Below, piece by piece: positions 34,950-42,322 of a DNA stretch of 64,000 nucleotides. Under the pieces are notes generated by a model. That model had not been told where the DNA came from, ran no database searches, and worked only from the letters and a program-made list of their open reading frames with translations. The stretch lies in the NCBI GenBank assembly GCA_044220975.1, contig JBGAPZ010000012.1, positions 1 to 64,000 on the forward strand, given 5' to 3'. The DNA is from SZUA-430 sp044220975 (GTDB lineage: Bacteria; Pseudomonadota; Alphaproteobacteria; Micropepsales; Micropepsaceae). The position numbers were made by a program, and so were the translations under genes. Numbering within the stretch: position 1 is the first letter of the stretch; the number at the start of each line of letters is the position of its first letter.

Positions 34950-35720
34950 CTAAGTCCCGCGCACCAGCACGTCGACGCGGTCGCTGACGCCGTCCGCGGC
35001 GCCCCCAAAGGCCAGCACATCCACGCGGTCCGGCGTTACGCCTTTCGTGGAGAGGTAGTTGCGGATCGCAAGCGCGCGCGTCAGCGACAACCGGCGCGCC
35101 TCGCTGGAAAGATCGCCGGCTCGTCCGCTGAACGCCGCCAAGCGCACCCGAACGGTCGACTGCAGCAAGCGCGTTGCCAACTCGTCGAGCAACGCCTGAG
35201 CTTGCGCGGTAATCTCGCTCTTGCCCGTCAGAAAGCGTACGCGGCTCATCACTGCAAACCCGTCCAGGGGATTGACGACCTTGGTGCCGGCGAACGGATC
35301 GCGCGCAACGCCGCTGATCTCGACCGGAAATGCCTTCGTGTCGGAACTGACGATCGTCATCGGAACTGCAGCTTCAGCAGTCGCCGTCGCGGCAGGCGCG
35401 GGCTTTGCCGCAACCACGGGCGCTGTGGAAGTTGGCGCTGGGGCCGCAACAGGTTTCGGCGTCGCCGGTGCTGTTGCGGCGGCCGTTTCTGGCGGCATCA
35501 CCAACGTGCCCTCGACCCGGGCCGCTTCCATCTCAGGCTTCGGTTTGGGCCGCGCGAGCGACAGCGGACGCACATCGGCATCGGGTTTCGGCCGCGGCGT
35601 GGCAACGGGAAGGGCGTCTAGATTGACGGTGATGCCAGTGTCCGATGACGCGGGCGCAGTGTCTTGCGCGCTGGCAACGCCGCACGCCACGAACACGAAC
35701 GCAACAAAACCGAACCGCAT
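34950..35720 (-). CDS. Exported OmpA-C-like protein with Pro/Ala-rich linker
   Basis: The 256-residue protein has a signal peptide (VACGVASAQD) and a long Pro/Ala/Lys-rich stretch (about 35-120) able to span periplasm. It ends in an OmpA/MotB-like domain, with VRFLTGKSEITAQAQALLDELATRL, SEARRLSLTRALAIRNYLSTKGV and DRVDVLAFGG. Such domains bind peptidoglycan, so it is likely an envelope anchor. It converges on the small exported gene. Confidence 0.8.
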   Translation of the reverse strand: MRFGFVAFVFVACGVASAQDTAPASSDTGITVNLDALPVATPRPKPDADVRPLSLARPKPKPEMEAARVEGTLVMPPETAAATAPATPKPVAAPAPTSTAPVVAAKPAPAATATAEAAVPMTIVSSDTKAFPVEISGVARDPFAGTKVVNPLDGFAVMSRVRFLTGKSEITAQAQALLDELATRLLQSTVRVRLAAFSGRAGDLSSEARRLSLTRALAIRNYLSTKGVTPDRVDVLAFGGAADGVSDRVDVLVRGT

Positions 35721-35752
35721 GTTAGGGAGAATACAGGATCAGCGGAAAAAAT

Positions 35753-36559
35753 TCACGCGCGACTGCGTCCCTTGAACACTTTCAGCAACGCGCCGTGCAG
35801 GTGGCCGTTCGAGGCCAGAATACTGCCGCTGGTAAGCATGTCCTGCTCGCTCGACAAGTCGCTGACCAATCCGCCAGCCTCCCGCACGATCACGATTCCG
35901 GCCGCCACATCCCACGGCGATAAGCCCCGTTCCCAAAACGCGTCGTAGCGCCCCGCTGCAACCCAAGCGAGGTCGAGCGCCGCCGCACCGAATCGCCGCA
36001 CCCCCGCGACCTCGGCCATCATCAAGGACAGTTCGGCTGAGAATTCTTCGCGCTTGGGCGCCGCAATGCCCATGTTCGGAATGCCCGTCGCCACCAGGGC
36101 CGTCCCAATCTCCCGCCGTCCTGACACTCGAAGACGCGTCTCGTTGTGCCAGGCACCCTTGCCCTTCTCGGCGATGAACATGTCGTCGGTGATTGGATTG
36201 AACACCAGCCCCGCAACCAGTTGCCCTTCGCGCTCCAGCGCGATCGAGATCGCGAAATGCGGCACCCCGTGCAGGAAGTTCGTCGTCCCGTCGATCGGGT
36301 CGATGTACCAGCGGTGCGTCTTGTCGGGCCCTTCGATCGTGCCGCCTTCTTCCATGACGAAGCTGTAGTGCGGCCGCGTGCGCAGCAATTCGTCGTGCAG
36401 CACGCGCTCGGCTTTCGTGTCCGCTTTCGTGACGAAGTCGGCGATGCCCTTGCGCGAGACCTGCAGCTTCTCGAGCTCGCCAAAGTCGCGCACGATCGCC
36501 TTGCCGGCCTTGCGCGCGGCGGCGGTCATCACATTCATCAGCGGCGTGTTGATGGCCAT
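35753..36559 (-). CDS. suhB: Inositol monophosphatase family protein (SuhB-like)
   Basis: The 268-residue enzyme shows the Li+-sensitive phosphatase motifs: MEEGG, WYIDPIDGTTNFLHG and LSPWDVAAGIVIVREAGG, all of them metal ligands. It dephosphorylates inositol-1-phosphate or related sugars, and enterobacterial SuhB also acts in rRNA antitermination. It follows efp directly on the same strand with no spacer, so the two are likely co-transcribed. Confidence 0.93.
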   Translation of the reverse strand: MAINTPLMNVMTAAARKAGKAIVRDFGELEKLQVSRKGIADFVTKADTKAERVLHDELLRTRPHYSFVMEEGGTIEGPDKTHRWYIDPIDGTTNFLHGVPHFAISIALEREGQLVAGLVFNPITDDMFIAEKGKGAWHNETRLRVSGRREIGTALVATGIPNMGIAAPKREEFSAELSLMMAEVAGVRRFGAAALDLAWVAAGRYDAFWERGLSPWDVAAGIVIVREAGGLVSDLSSEQDMLTSGSILASNGHLHGALLKVFKGRSRA

Positions 36560-37123
36560 CTAATCCGCGCGCTTGACGTAGGAGGAGTCTTCGGTCGCAA
36601 CCACGATGCGCGTGCCCGTTTCGATGAACGGCGGCACCATCACGCGCAAACCGCTTTCGAGTTTCGCGGGCTTGTACGACGACGCGGCCGTCTGTCCCTT
36701 CACGACCGGGTCGGCCTCGACCACGGTCTGCACGACCTGCAGCGGCAACTGCACGCTGATCGGCCGGCCTTCATAGCTTTCGACCTTCACGTCCATGCCG
36801 TCGGTCAGGAACGCAGCGCGCTCGCCCACAAAGTCGGCAGCGATCTCGATCTGATCGAACGTCTCTTTGTCCATGAACGTCAGCATGTCGCCCGACGCAT
36901 AGAGAAACGTATAGGGCTTGAAATCGAGTTCGATCTGCTCGACGGACTCGGCCGAACGGAAACGTTCGTTGAGCTTGCGCCCGTCGAACAGATTCTTGAG
37001 TTCGACCTGATTGTAGGCGCCGCCCTTGCCGGGTTTCACCGCCTGCGTCTTCACCGCAACCCAGAGCGAGCCGTCATGCTCGATCACCGCGCCCGGTTTG
37101 ACTTCGTTGCCTGCAACTTTCAT
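36560..37123 (-). CDS. efp: Translation elongation factor P
   Basis: The 187-residue factor relieves ribosome stalling at polyproline. KPGKGGAYNQVELKNL carries the modification-loop Lys near residue 33, and three beta-barrel domains follow, ending SSYVKRAD. The loop Lys suggests EpmA-type lysylation or a similar modification; no modifying enzyme is in the window. suhB abuts its stop. Confidence 0.96.
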   Translation of the reverse strand: MKVAGNEVKPGAVIEHDGSLWVAVKTQAVKPGKGGAYNQVELKNLFDGRKLNERFRSAESVEQIELDFKPYTFLYASGDMLTFMDKETFDQIEIAADFVGERAAFLTDGMDVKVESYEGRPISVQLPLQVVQTVVEADPVVKGQTAASSYKPAKLESGLRVMVPPFIETGTRIVVATEDSSYVKRAD

Positions 37124-37152
37124 GGGGGAAGACTTCGTTTCAGAAAATGAGA

Positions 37153-37174
37153 AAGGGCGGTTTTGGCCGCCCTT
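37153..37174 (-). terminator. Stem-loop between the redoxin-oxygenase gene and efp
   Basis: AAGGGCGG and CCGCCCTT form an 8-bp stem around TTTTGG. Read on the minus strand it is followed by TCTCATTTTC. It would end transcripts from the gene at 37260-38411 before efp begins. Confidence 0.6.
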
Positions 37175-37259
37175 GCGATTGGGCGCGGAACCTATCAGGC
37201 GTCCGGCTCCGCTTCAATGCGGCGAACCTTGCCATTCCGCGAGGAAAAACCTCGCATCG

Positions 37260-38411
37260 TTAAGAGGTCGCAGAAGGCTCTTGAACGCCGGTTGCCGTGT
37301 CGTACTTGCCCACGCCTTCGCCCAAGTGCGGGTTGTTCTGAGCGCGGATCGCGGCCGCCGCCTCGTCATACAGAAAGGGCAAGAACGCATACCGCCGGCC
37401 GCGCGTCACCTTCGTGACCGCATGCAGCAACGAACACGAAAACACGACTGCGCCGCCGATCGGAGGCTTGAACGTGCGCATGCCATATTCTGGGAACACG
37501 ATCCCGCCGCCGTCAAAGTCCGCGTTCAGATTGATCGAAACGGCGAACCGCCGATGCTCGGTTCCTTTCGTGGTGTTGTCGCGATGCGCGTTGAAATGGC
37601 CGCCGTCCTCCACCGCATAGCAGGCGACGATGTAGCGCTCCATGCGGGTGGCGTCGAACTGATGCACCTTCTTGATTTCAGGCGTGATCCGCCGCTGCAC
37701 GCGGTGTTGAATGTCGGTGATCAAATCCTGGTCGGTGAGCGCCGTATCGCGGCGCACCTTGATTTCGGCGTTCTCCCGCAAGACCGTCTTGCCGTCGACT
37801 TCGCTCATGAACCCCGACAGCTTGCCGCCTTGCGTTTCGTAGGTGCTTATCAGGCGCTCGCACAGCGCAGGCTCGAACACAGACGGCAACACGATGATCG
37901 GCGGAGGAATGTCGACGCCTGCATGGCGTTCCGGCGGCGGCAACGCCGCCACGTAGTCAAGCGTCTCCTTGGCGCGCGCAGCAGGGTCGCTGCCGAACGG
38001 TACCACTTTAAGCACCCGCAGCATCGGGTCGAGCACGCACCAAAGTTGGCGCACCGTGACCCGCCCCTTTATCGTCGTCGCTTCCATGGCGAGCGCGCCG
38101 TAGAGCTGCGCCGCCTCGCCGTCGAAGTCCCAATAATAGCGAATGCCGGGGATCTGATCTTTGACGTTCGCTTGTTGATCTGCGCTGTCGTTCGACACGA
38201 AGAAAAGCGACGCGTGCGCGTCGTCGAACAGGGCGCGTCGCGCCGCGACGGCCTGCAAAGCCGCCTGCGAACGCGGGTCGCGCATCGAACCTAAGAAGCA
38301 CATCACGACATACCGGCCGCCCGCTTTGTCCAGGCGCACGCCGTCGAACGACGGCGTCGGCAACCGCACCCACGGCGCGGGATCGCCGGGCAAAAGAATG
38401 CGATACTTCAT
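37260..38411 (-). CDS. Redoxin-like domain fused to a 2-oxoglutarate/Fe(II) oxygenase
   Basis: The 383-residue protein has two domains. Residues 1-160 match the peroxiredoxin/redoxin fold (LLPGDPAPWVRLPTPSFDG, FFVSNDSADQQANVKDQIPG). However, the position of the peroxidatic Cys reads GSMRDPRSQ, so thiol peroxidase activity is unlikely. Residues about 175-365 form a prolyl-4-hydroxylase-type domain with iron ligands in FNAHRDN (HxD) and LLHAVTKV, and 2-oxoglutarate-binding Arg in GRRYAF. It probably hydroxylates a protein or small molecule. It follows thiE on the same strand. ATG 38411 is chosen; a GTG at 38426 adds five residues. Confidence 0.85.
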   Translation of the reverse strand: MKYRILLPGDPAPWVRLPTPSFDGVRLDKAGGRYVVMCFLGSMRDPRSQAALQAVAARRALFDDAHASLFFVSNDSADQQANVKDQIPGIRYYWDFDGEAAQLYGALAMEATTIKGRVTVRQLWCVLDPMLRVLKVVPFGSDPAARAKETLDYVAALPPPERHAGVDIPPPIIVLPSVFEPALCERLISTYETQGGKLSGFMSEVDGKTVLRENAEIKVRRDTALTDQDLITDIQHRVQRRITPEIKKVHQFDATRMERYIVACYAVEDGGHFNAHRDNTTKGTEHRRFAVSINLNADFDGGGIVFPEYGMRTFKPPIGGAVVFSCSLLHAVTKVTRGRRYAFLPFLYDEAAAAIRAQNNPHLGEGVGKYDTATGVQEPSATS

Positions 38412-38437
38412 AGCGGTCGAACCCAATTCCAGCCGGA

Positions 38438-39082
38438 CTATGCAAGGCCCCGGCGGCGCGCAGCAACGGCTTCGAATATCTCATTGAACCGCTTAACCGC
38501 CGCTTGCGGCCCGTCAAGATGGTCCCAAACCCCGCTGGCTACGGCAAGGAAGTCTGCGCCCGCCTCGACCAGCGGTAAGGCATTTTCAACCGTGATGCCG
38601 CCGATCGCGACGCAAGGTGCCTCCATGATCTCCTGCCACCAGGTCAAAATCTCTGGGTCAGCTTGCGTCTTCGCATCCTTCGTCGTGGTCGGATAGAAGG
38701 CGCCGAACGCGACATAGTCCGCGCCCGCTTCGACCGCATCCATCGCAAGGTGCCGCGAGTTGTGACACGTCACCCCGACGATCTTGTCCGGGCCCAGCAA
38801 CGCGCGCGCGTCGGCATAGGGCGCATCTTCTTGCCCAACATGCACGCCGTCCGCGCCTAGCTTCTTCGCAAGGTCCGGCCGGTCGTTGACGATGAACGCA
38901 ACGTCGCGCGCCTGAGCGATCCGCATCAAGCGCTCGCCCGTGCGCAAAACCTCGTCGTCCGAGACGTCTTTCAGGCGCAGCTGCAGCGAAGCGACATCGC
39001 CGGCGCCAAGCGCTCGGCCCAACGCGTCATCGAACGACGCGTCGAGCCTGGGTGGTGTGATGAGGTAGAGGCGGCAGCGGAT
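38438..39082 (-). CDS. thiE: Thiamine phosphate synthase, probable AUC start
   Basis: ThiE joins HMP-pyrophosphate and thiazole phosphate to make thiamine phosphate. Motifs include LQLRLKD, FIVNDR, GVHVGQED, GAFYPTTTK and AIGGI. The first conventional start is TTG 39022, but the same frame continues upstream as RCRLYLITPPRLDASFDDAL. LYLITPP is the first strand of the ThiE barrel, so the gene must start earlier. No ATG, GTG or TTG exists there. The frame runs from a TGA to an ATC at 39080-39082, which overlaps the fba stop as TAATC behind GAAGGAA. I give 214 residues from that codon. Confidence 0.85.
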   Translation of the reverse strand: MRCRLYLITPPRLDASFDDALGRALGAGDVASLQLRLKDVSDDEVLRTGERLMRIAQARDVAFIVNDRPDLAKKLGADGVHVGQEDAPYADARALLGPDKIVGVTCHNSRHLAMDAVEAGADYVAFGAFYPTTTKDAKTQADPEILTWWQEIMEAPCVAIGGITVENALPLVEAGADFLAVASGVWDHLDGPQAAVKRFNEIFEAVAARRRGLA

Positions 39083-40098
39083 TAGGCGGCTTCCTTCTCA
39101 AGGCCGTGCACCCATTTGCCGAGTGCGGCCAGGCCGTTCATGCGCGCGCGGTGCGCGAAGGCGCGCTGTGCCGCGGCGACGTTCTCTTTTTTGCCGCCCC
39201 AGGCCTTCTGCGGCGCGGCCTGCAGCGCACGGCCGTAGGAAAAAGTCAGCGCCCAGGGCAGGGGACCAAGCTTGTTCATCGCGTCGAGATGCGCCGTCGC
39301 CTCTTCGTCCGACTGTCCGCCGGAAAGGAAAGCGATGCCCGGCACCGCCGGTGGCACGCAAGTCTTCAGCAGCTTCACGGTCTTCTCGGCAACTTCAGCA
39401 ACGGACGCGCGCTTCGCCGACTTCTTGCCGGCGATCGCCATGTTCGGCTTCAGCACCATGCCTTCAAGCTTCACATCGGCGGCATAGAGTTCGTCGAACG
39501 TTTCCTTCAGCACCCACTCCGTCACGTCGTAGCAGCGGTCGACATCGTGCTCGCCATCCATCAGGACTTCGGGTTCGACGATCGGCACAATGTTCGCTTG
39601 TTGGCAAAGCGCGGCATACCGCGCCAATGCATGCGCGTTCGCGTGAATGCAGTTGTAGGTCGGAATGCCGTCGCCGATATCGATCACCGCGCGCCACTTC
39701 GCGAACCGCGCCCCGCGCTCATAGTACTTCGGCAACCGCTTTGAGAGCCCGTCGAGGCCTTTCGTGATCAGCTCCTTGGGCGAACCGGGTAGCGCCTCCG
39801 TGCCTTCGTCCACCTTGATGCCGGGCACGGCGCCCGCGTCGGCGATAATCTTGACCAGCGGCGTACCGTCGGCCGCATCCTGCCAAATCGTTTCGTCGTA
39901 GAGGATGACGCCGGAAATGAACTCGCGCATCGCGCCCGTGCGGAACATCAGCTCGCGATAATCGCGCCGGCTCGTCTCCGTCGACTCCGTGTTGATCGCA
40001 TCGAAGCGCTTCTTGATCGTTGCCGTGCTTTCGTCGGCGGCCAGAATGCCTTTGCCCGGGGCAACCATCTTCCGCGCGATTTTTTCCAGATCCGTCAT
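39082..40098 (-). CDS. fba: Class I fructose-bisphosphate aldolase
   Basis: The 338-residue Schiff-base aldolase reversibly splits fructose-1,6-bisphosphate. It has the class I opening (GKGILAADESTATIKKRF), the Glu-rich IVPIVEPEVLMDGEHD strand and the Schiff-base Lys in GMVLKPNM. SGGQSDEEATAHL near the C-terminus binds phosphate. The animal-like class I type is found in several alphaproteobacteria. ATG 40098 follows GGGAGAG. It lies 13 bases after pgk and its stop overlaps the probable thiE start. Confidence 0.95.
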   Translation of the reverse strand: MTDLEKIARKMVAPGKGILAADESTATIKKRFDAINTESTETSRRDYRELMFRTGAMREFISGVILYDETIWQDAADGTPLVKIIADAGAVPGIKVDEGTEALPGSPKELITKGLDGLSKRLPKYYERGARFAKWRAVIDIGDGIPTYNCIHANAHALARYAALCQQANIVPIVEPEVLMDGEHDVDRCYDVTEWVLKETFDELYAADVKLEGMVLKPNMAIAGKKSAKRASVAEVAEKTVKLLKTCVPPAVPGIAFLSGGQSDEEATAHLDAMNKLGPLPWALTFSYGRALQAAPQKAWGGKKENVAAAQRAFAHRARMNGLAALGKWVHGLEKEAA

Positions 40099-40111
40099 CG
40101 TTTCTCTCCCA

Positions 40112-41305
40112 TCACGCCGCAAGCGCTTTCACGCCGGGCAGCTCTTTTCCTTCGAGCCATTCCAAAAATGCACCGCCCGCTGTCGAGCAGTAGGTGAAGT
40201 CGTCCTCGGCGCCGGCCTGTGCCAGCGCGGCCAGCGTATCGCCGCCGCCGGCAACGGACACCATCGCGCCGACCTTTGTCAGCATCGCGACATGCCGCGC
40301 CACCGCGCTTGTGCCGTTGTCGAACGGCGGTGTCTCGAAAGCGCCGACCGGCCCGTTCCAAACGACGGTCTTCGCCGTTTCAAGCTGCGCCGCGATTGTC
40401 GCGATCGAGTCCGACCCGATGTCGAGAATCATTCCGTCCTCAGGCGTCTCGGCGATCGGCAACGTTTTGCACGCCGCCATCGCTTTGAATTCCTTCGCGA
40501 CCACGCCGTCGCTGGGCAACACGATGGCGCAGTCGCGCGCCTTGGCCTTCGCCATGATTTCGCGCGCCTTGTCCAGCAGTGCGGGCTCGTGCAGCGACTT
40601 TCCGATCGGCAACCCTTGCGCCTTCAAAAACGTGTTCGCCATGCCGCCGCCGATCACAAGCGCATCCACCTTGGTGATGAGGTTCTCGAGCACCGCAAGC
40701 TTTGATGAAACCTTGGCGCCCCCGACAATGGCAACGACCGGATGCTGAGGTTTCTCAAGAACGCGCGACAGCGCCTCAAGTTCCTTCTGCATCCCGCGCC
40801 CCGCGAAAGCGGGTAAGCGATGCGCCAAACCCTCGGTCGTCGCGTGCGCGCGATGCGCAGCCGAGAACGCGTCGTTCACATAGGCGTCGCCGAGCTTCGC
40901 AAGCGCCGCCACGAAGCGCGGGTCGTTCTTTTCTTCCTCGGCGTGAAAGCGCGTGTTCTCAAGCAGCACCACGTCGCCGTCTTTCAACGCTGCAACGGCA
41001 GCTTCCGCGTCGGGCCCGATGCAATCGTTCGCAAACGCGACCGGCTTGCCGACGGCTTTGCTGAGCGTACCCAAGATCGGCTTCAGCGACATCGCCTCGA
41101 CGCGTTTGCCGTCCGGCCGCCCGAAGTGCGAAAGCACAACAACGCGCGCCCCTTTCGCGGCAAGATCGCGGATCGTGGTGGCCGCCTGATCGATGCGCGC
41201 CGTGTCGGACACCGCGCTGCCTTTCATCGGCACGTTCAAATCCGCGCGCACGAGCACGCGCTTACCTTTAGCTTCCAGTTGATCGATCGTGCGGAACGCC
41301 GCCAT
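40112..41305 (-). CDS. pgk: Phosphoglycerate kinase
   Basis: The 397-residue glycolytic enzyme interconverts 1,3-bisphosphoglycerate plus ADP with 3-phosphoglycerate plus ATP. Visible signatures are RVLVRADLNVPM, LSHFGRPDGKR, LENTRFHAEEEKN, VNDAFSAAHRAHAT, VGGAKVSSK and the nucleotide-binding GGGDTLAAL. ATG 41305 overlaps the gap stop by one base (TGATG), so it is translationally coupled. Confidence 0.97.
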   Translation of the reverse strand: MAAFRTIDQLEAKGKRVLVRADLNVPMKGSAVSDTARIDQAATTIRDLAAKGARVVVLSHFGRPDGKRVEAMSLKPILGTLSKAVGKPVAFANDCIGPDAEAAVAALKDGDVVLLENTRFHAEEEKNDPRFVAALAKLGDAYVNDAFSAAHRAHATTEGLAHRLPAFAGRGMQKELEALSRVLEKPQHPVVAIVGGAKVSSKLAVLENLITKVDALVIGGGMANTFLKAQGLPIGKSLHEPALLDKAREIMAKAKARDCAIVLPSDGVVAKEFKAMAACKTLPIAETPEDGMILDIGSDSIATIAAQLETAKTVVWNGPVGAFETPPFDNGTSAVARHVAMLTKVGAMVSVAGGGDTLAALAQAGAEDDFTYCSTAGGAFLEWLEGKELPGVKALAA

Positions 41306-42312
41306 CAGATCAGCTTCGCCATCGCAACCGCCGTGTCGCCCATGCGGTTCGCAAAGCCCCACTCGTTGTCGTACCAGCTCATGACGCTGACGAGCGTGCC
41401 GTCCATGACCTTCGTCTGGTCGAGCGCGAACGACGACGACGCGGGATTGTGGTTGAAGTCAGACGACACCAACGGCGCATCGACGATGTCGAGCACGCCC
41501 TTAAGTTCCTGCGAAGCAGCGCGCTTCATCGCGTCGTTGATTTCGGCGACGGTCGTCGCACGCTTCGCGACGATCTTGAGGTCCACGACCGAAACGTTCG
41601 GCGTCGGCACGCGGATTGAAATCCCGTCCAGCTTGCCCTTCAATTCCGGCAGCACCAGGCCGACCGCCTTCGCCGCACCCGTCGACGTCGGGATCATCGA
41701 AAGCGCAGCCGCGCGTGCCCGGTAAAGATCCTTGTGCATCTGATCGAGCGAAGGCTGATCGTTCGTGTACGAGTGCACCGTCGTCATCATGCCCTTGTCG
41801 ATGCCGACCGTGTCGTTCAACACCTTGGCGACCGGGACCAAGCAGTTCGTCGTGCACGACGCGTTCGAAACGACGATGTGTTCCTTGGTCAGCTTCTGGT
41901 GATTGACGCCGTAGACGACCGTGAGATCGGCACCGTCGGCCGGTGCCGAGACCAGCACGCGCTTCGCGCCCGCGGTCAAATGCGCCGATGCTTTCTCCTT
42001 AGACGTGAAGATGCCCGTGCATTCCATCGCGATATCGACGGCCAGCTCCTTGTGCGGCAGCTGCGCCGGATCTTTGATCGCCGTCACCTTGATCTTGTGC
42101 GGGCCCACGATCATGTGCTCGCCGTCGACCTTCACCTCGACCGGAAAGCGCCCGTGCACCGAGTCGTAACGCAGCAAATGCGCGTTCGTCTCGATCGGCC
42201 CCAGATCGTTGACGGCGACGATGCTGATGTCCTTGCGGCCCGACTCCACGATCGCGCGCAGCACAAGGCGCCCGATGCGCCCGAACCCATTGATGGCAAC
42301 TCTGACGGTCAT
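41305..42312 (-). CDS. gap: Glyceraldehyde-3-phosphate dehydrogenase
   Basis: The 335-residue enzyme has the NAD-binding start INGFGRIGRLVLRAI and the catalytic Cys in SNASCTTNCLVP. The family sequences HSYTNDQPSLDQMHKDLYRARAAALSM and WYDNEWGFANRM follow. It oxidises glyceraldehyde-3-phosphate with phosphate. It starts 10 bases after the transketolase stop and is coupled to pgk. Confidence 0.97.
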   Translation of the reverse strand: MTVRVAINGFGRIGRLVLRAIVESGRKDISIVAVNDLGPIETNAHLLRYDSVHGRFPVEVKVDGEHMIVGPHKIKVTAIKDPAQLPHKELAVDIAMECTGIFTSKEKASAHLTAGAKRVLVSAPADGADLTVVYGVNHQKLTKEHIVVSNASCTTNCLVPVAKVLNDTVGIDKGMMTTVHSYTNDQPSLDQMHKDLYRARAAALSMIPTSTGAAKAVGLVLPELKGKLDGISIRVPTPNVSVVDLKIVAKRATTVAEINDAMKRAASQELKGVLDIVDAPLVSSDFNHNPASSSFALDQTKVMDGTLVSVMSWYDNEWGFANRMGDTAVAMAKLI

Positions 42313-42322
42313 GTTGGTTCCC

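Noticed and set aside
36146..37150. 334-codon plus-strand frame opposite suhB and efp
   Set aside because: Both minus-strand genes carry complete family motifs; this frame does not.
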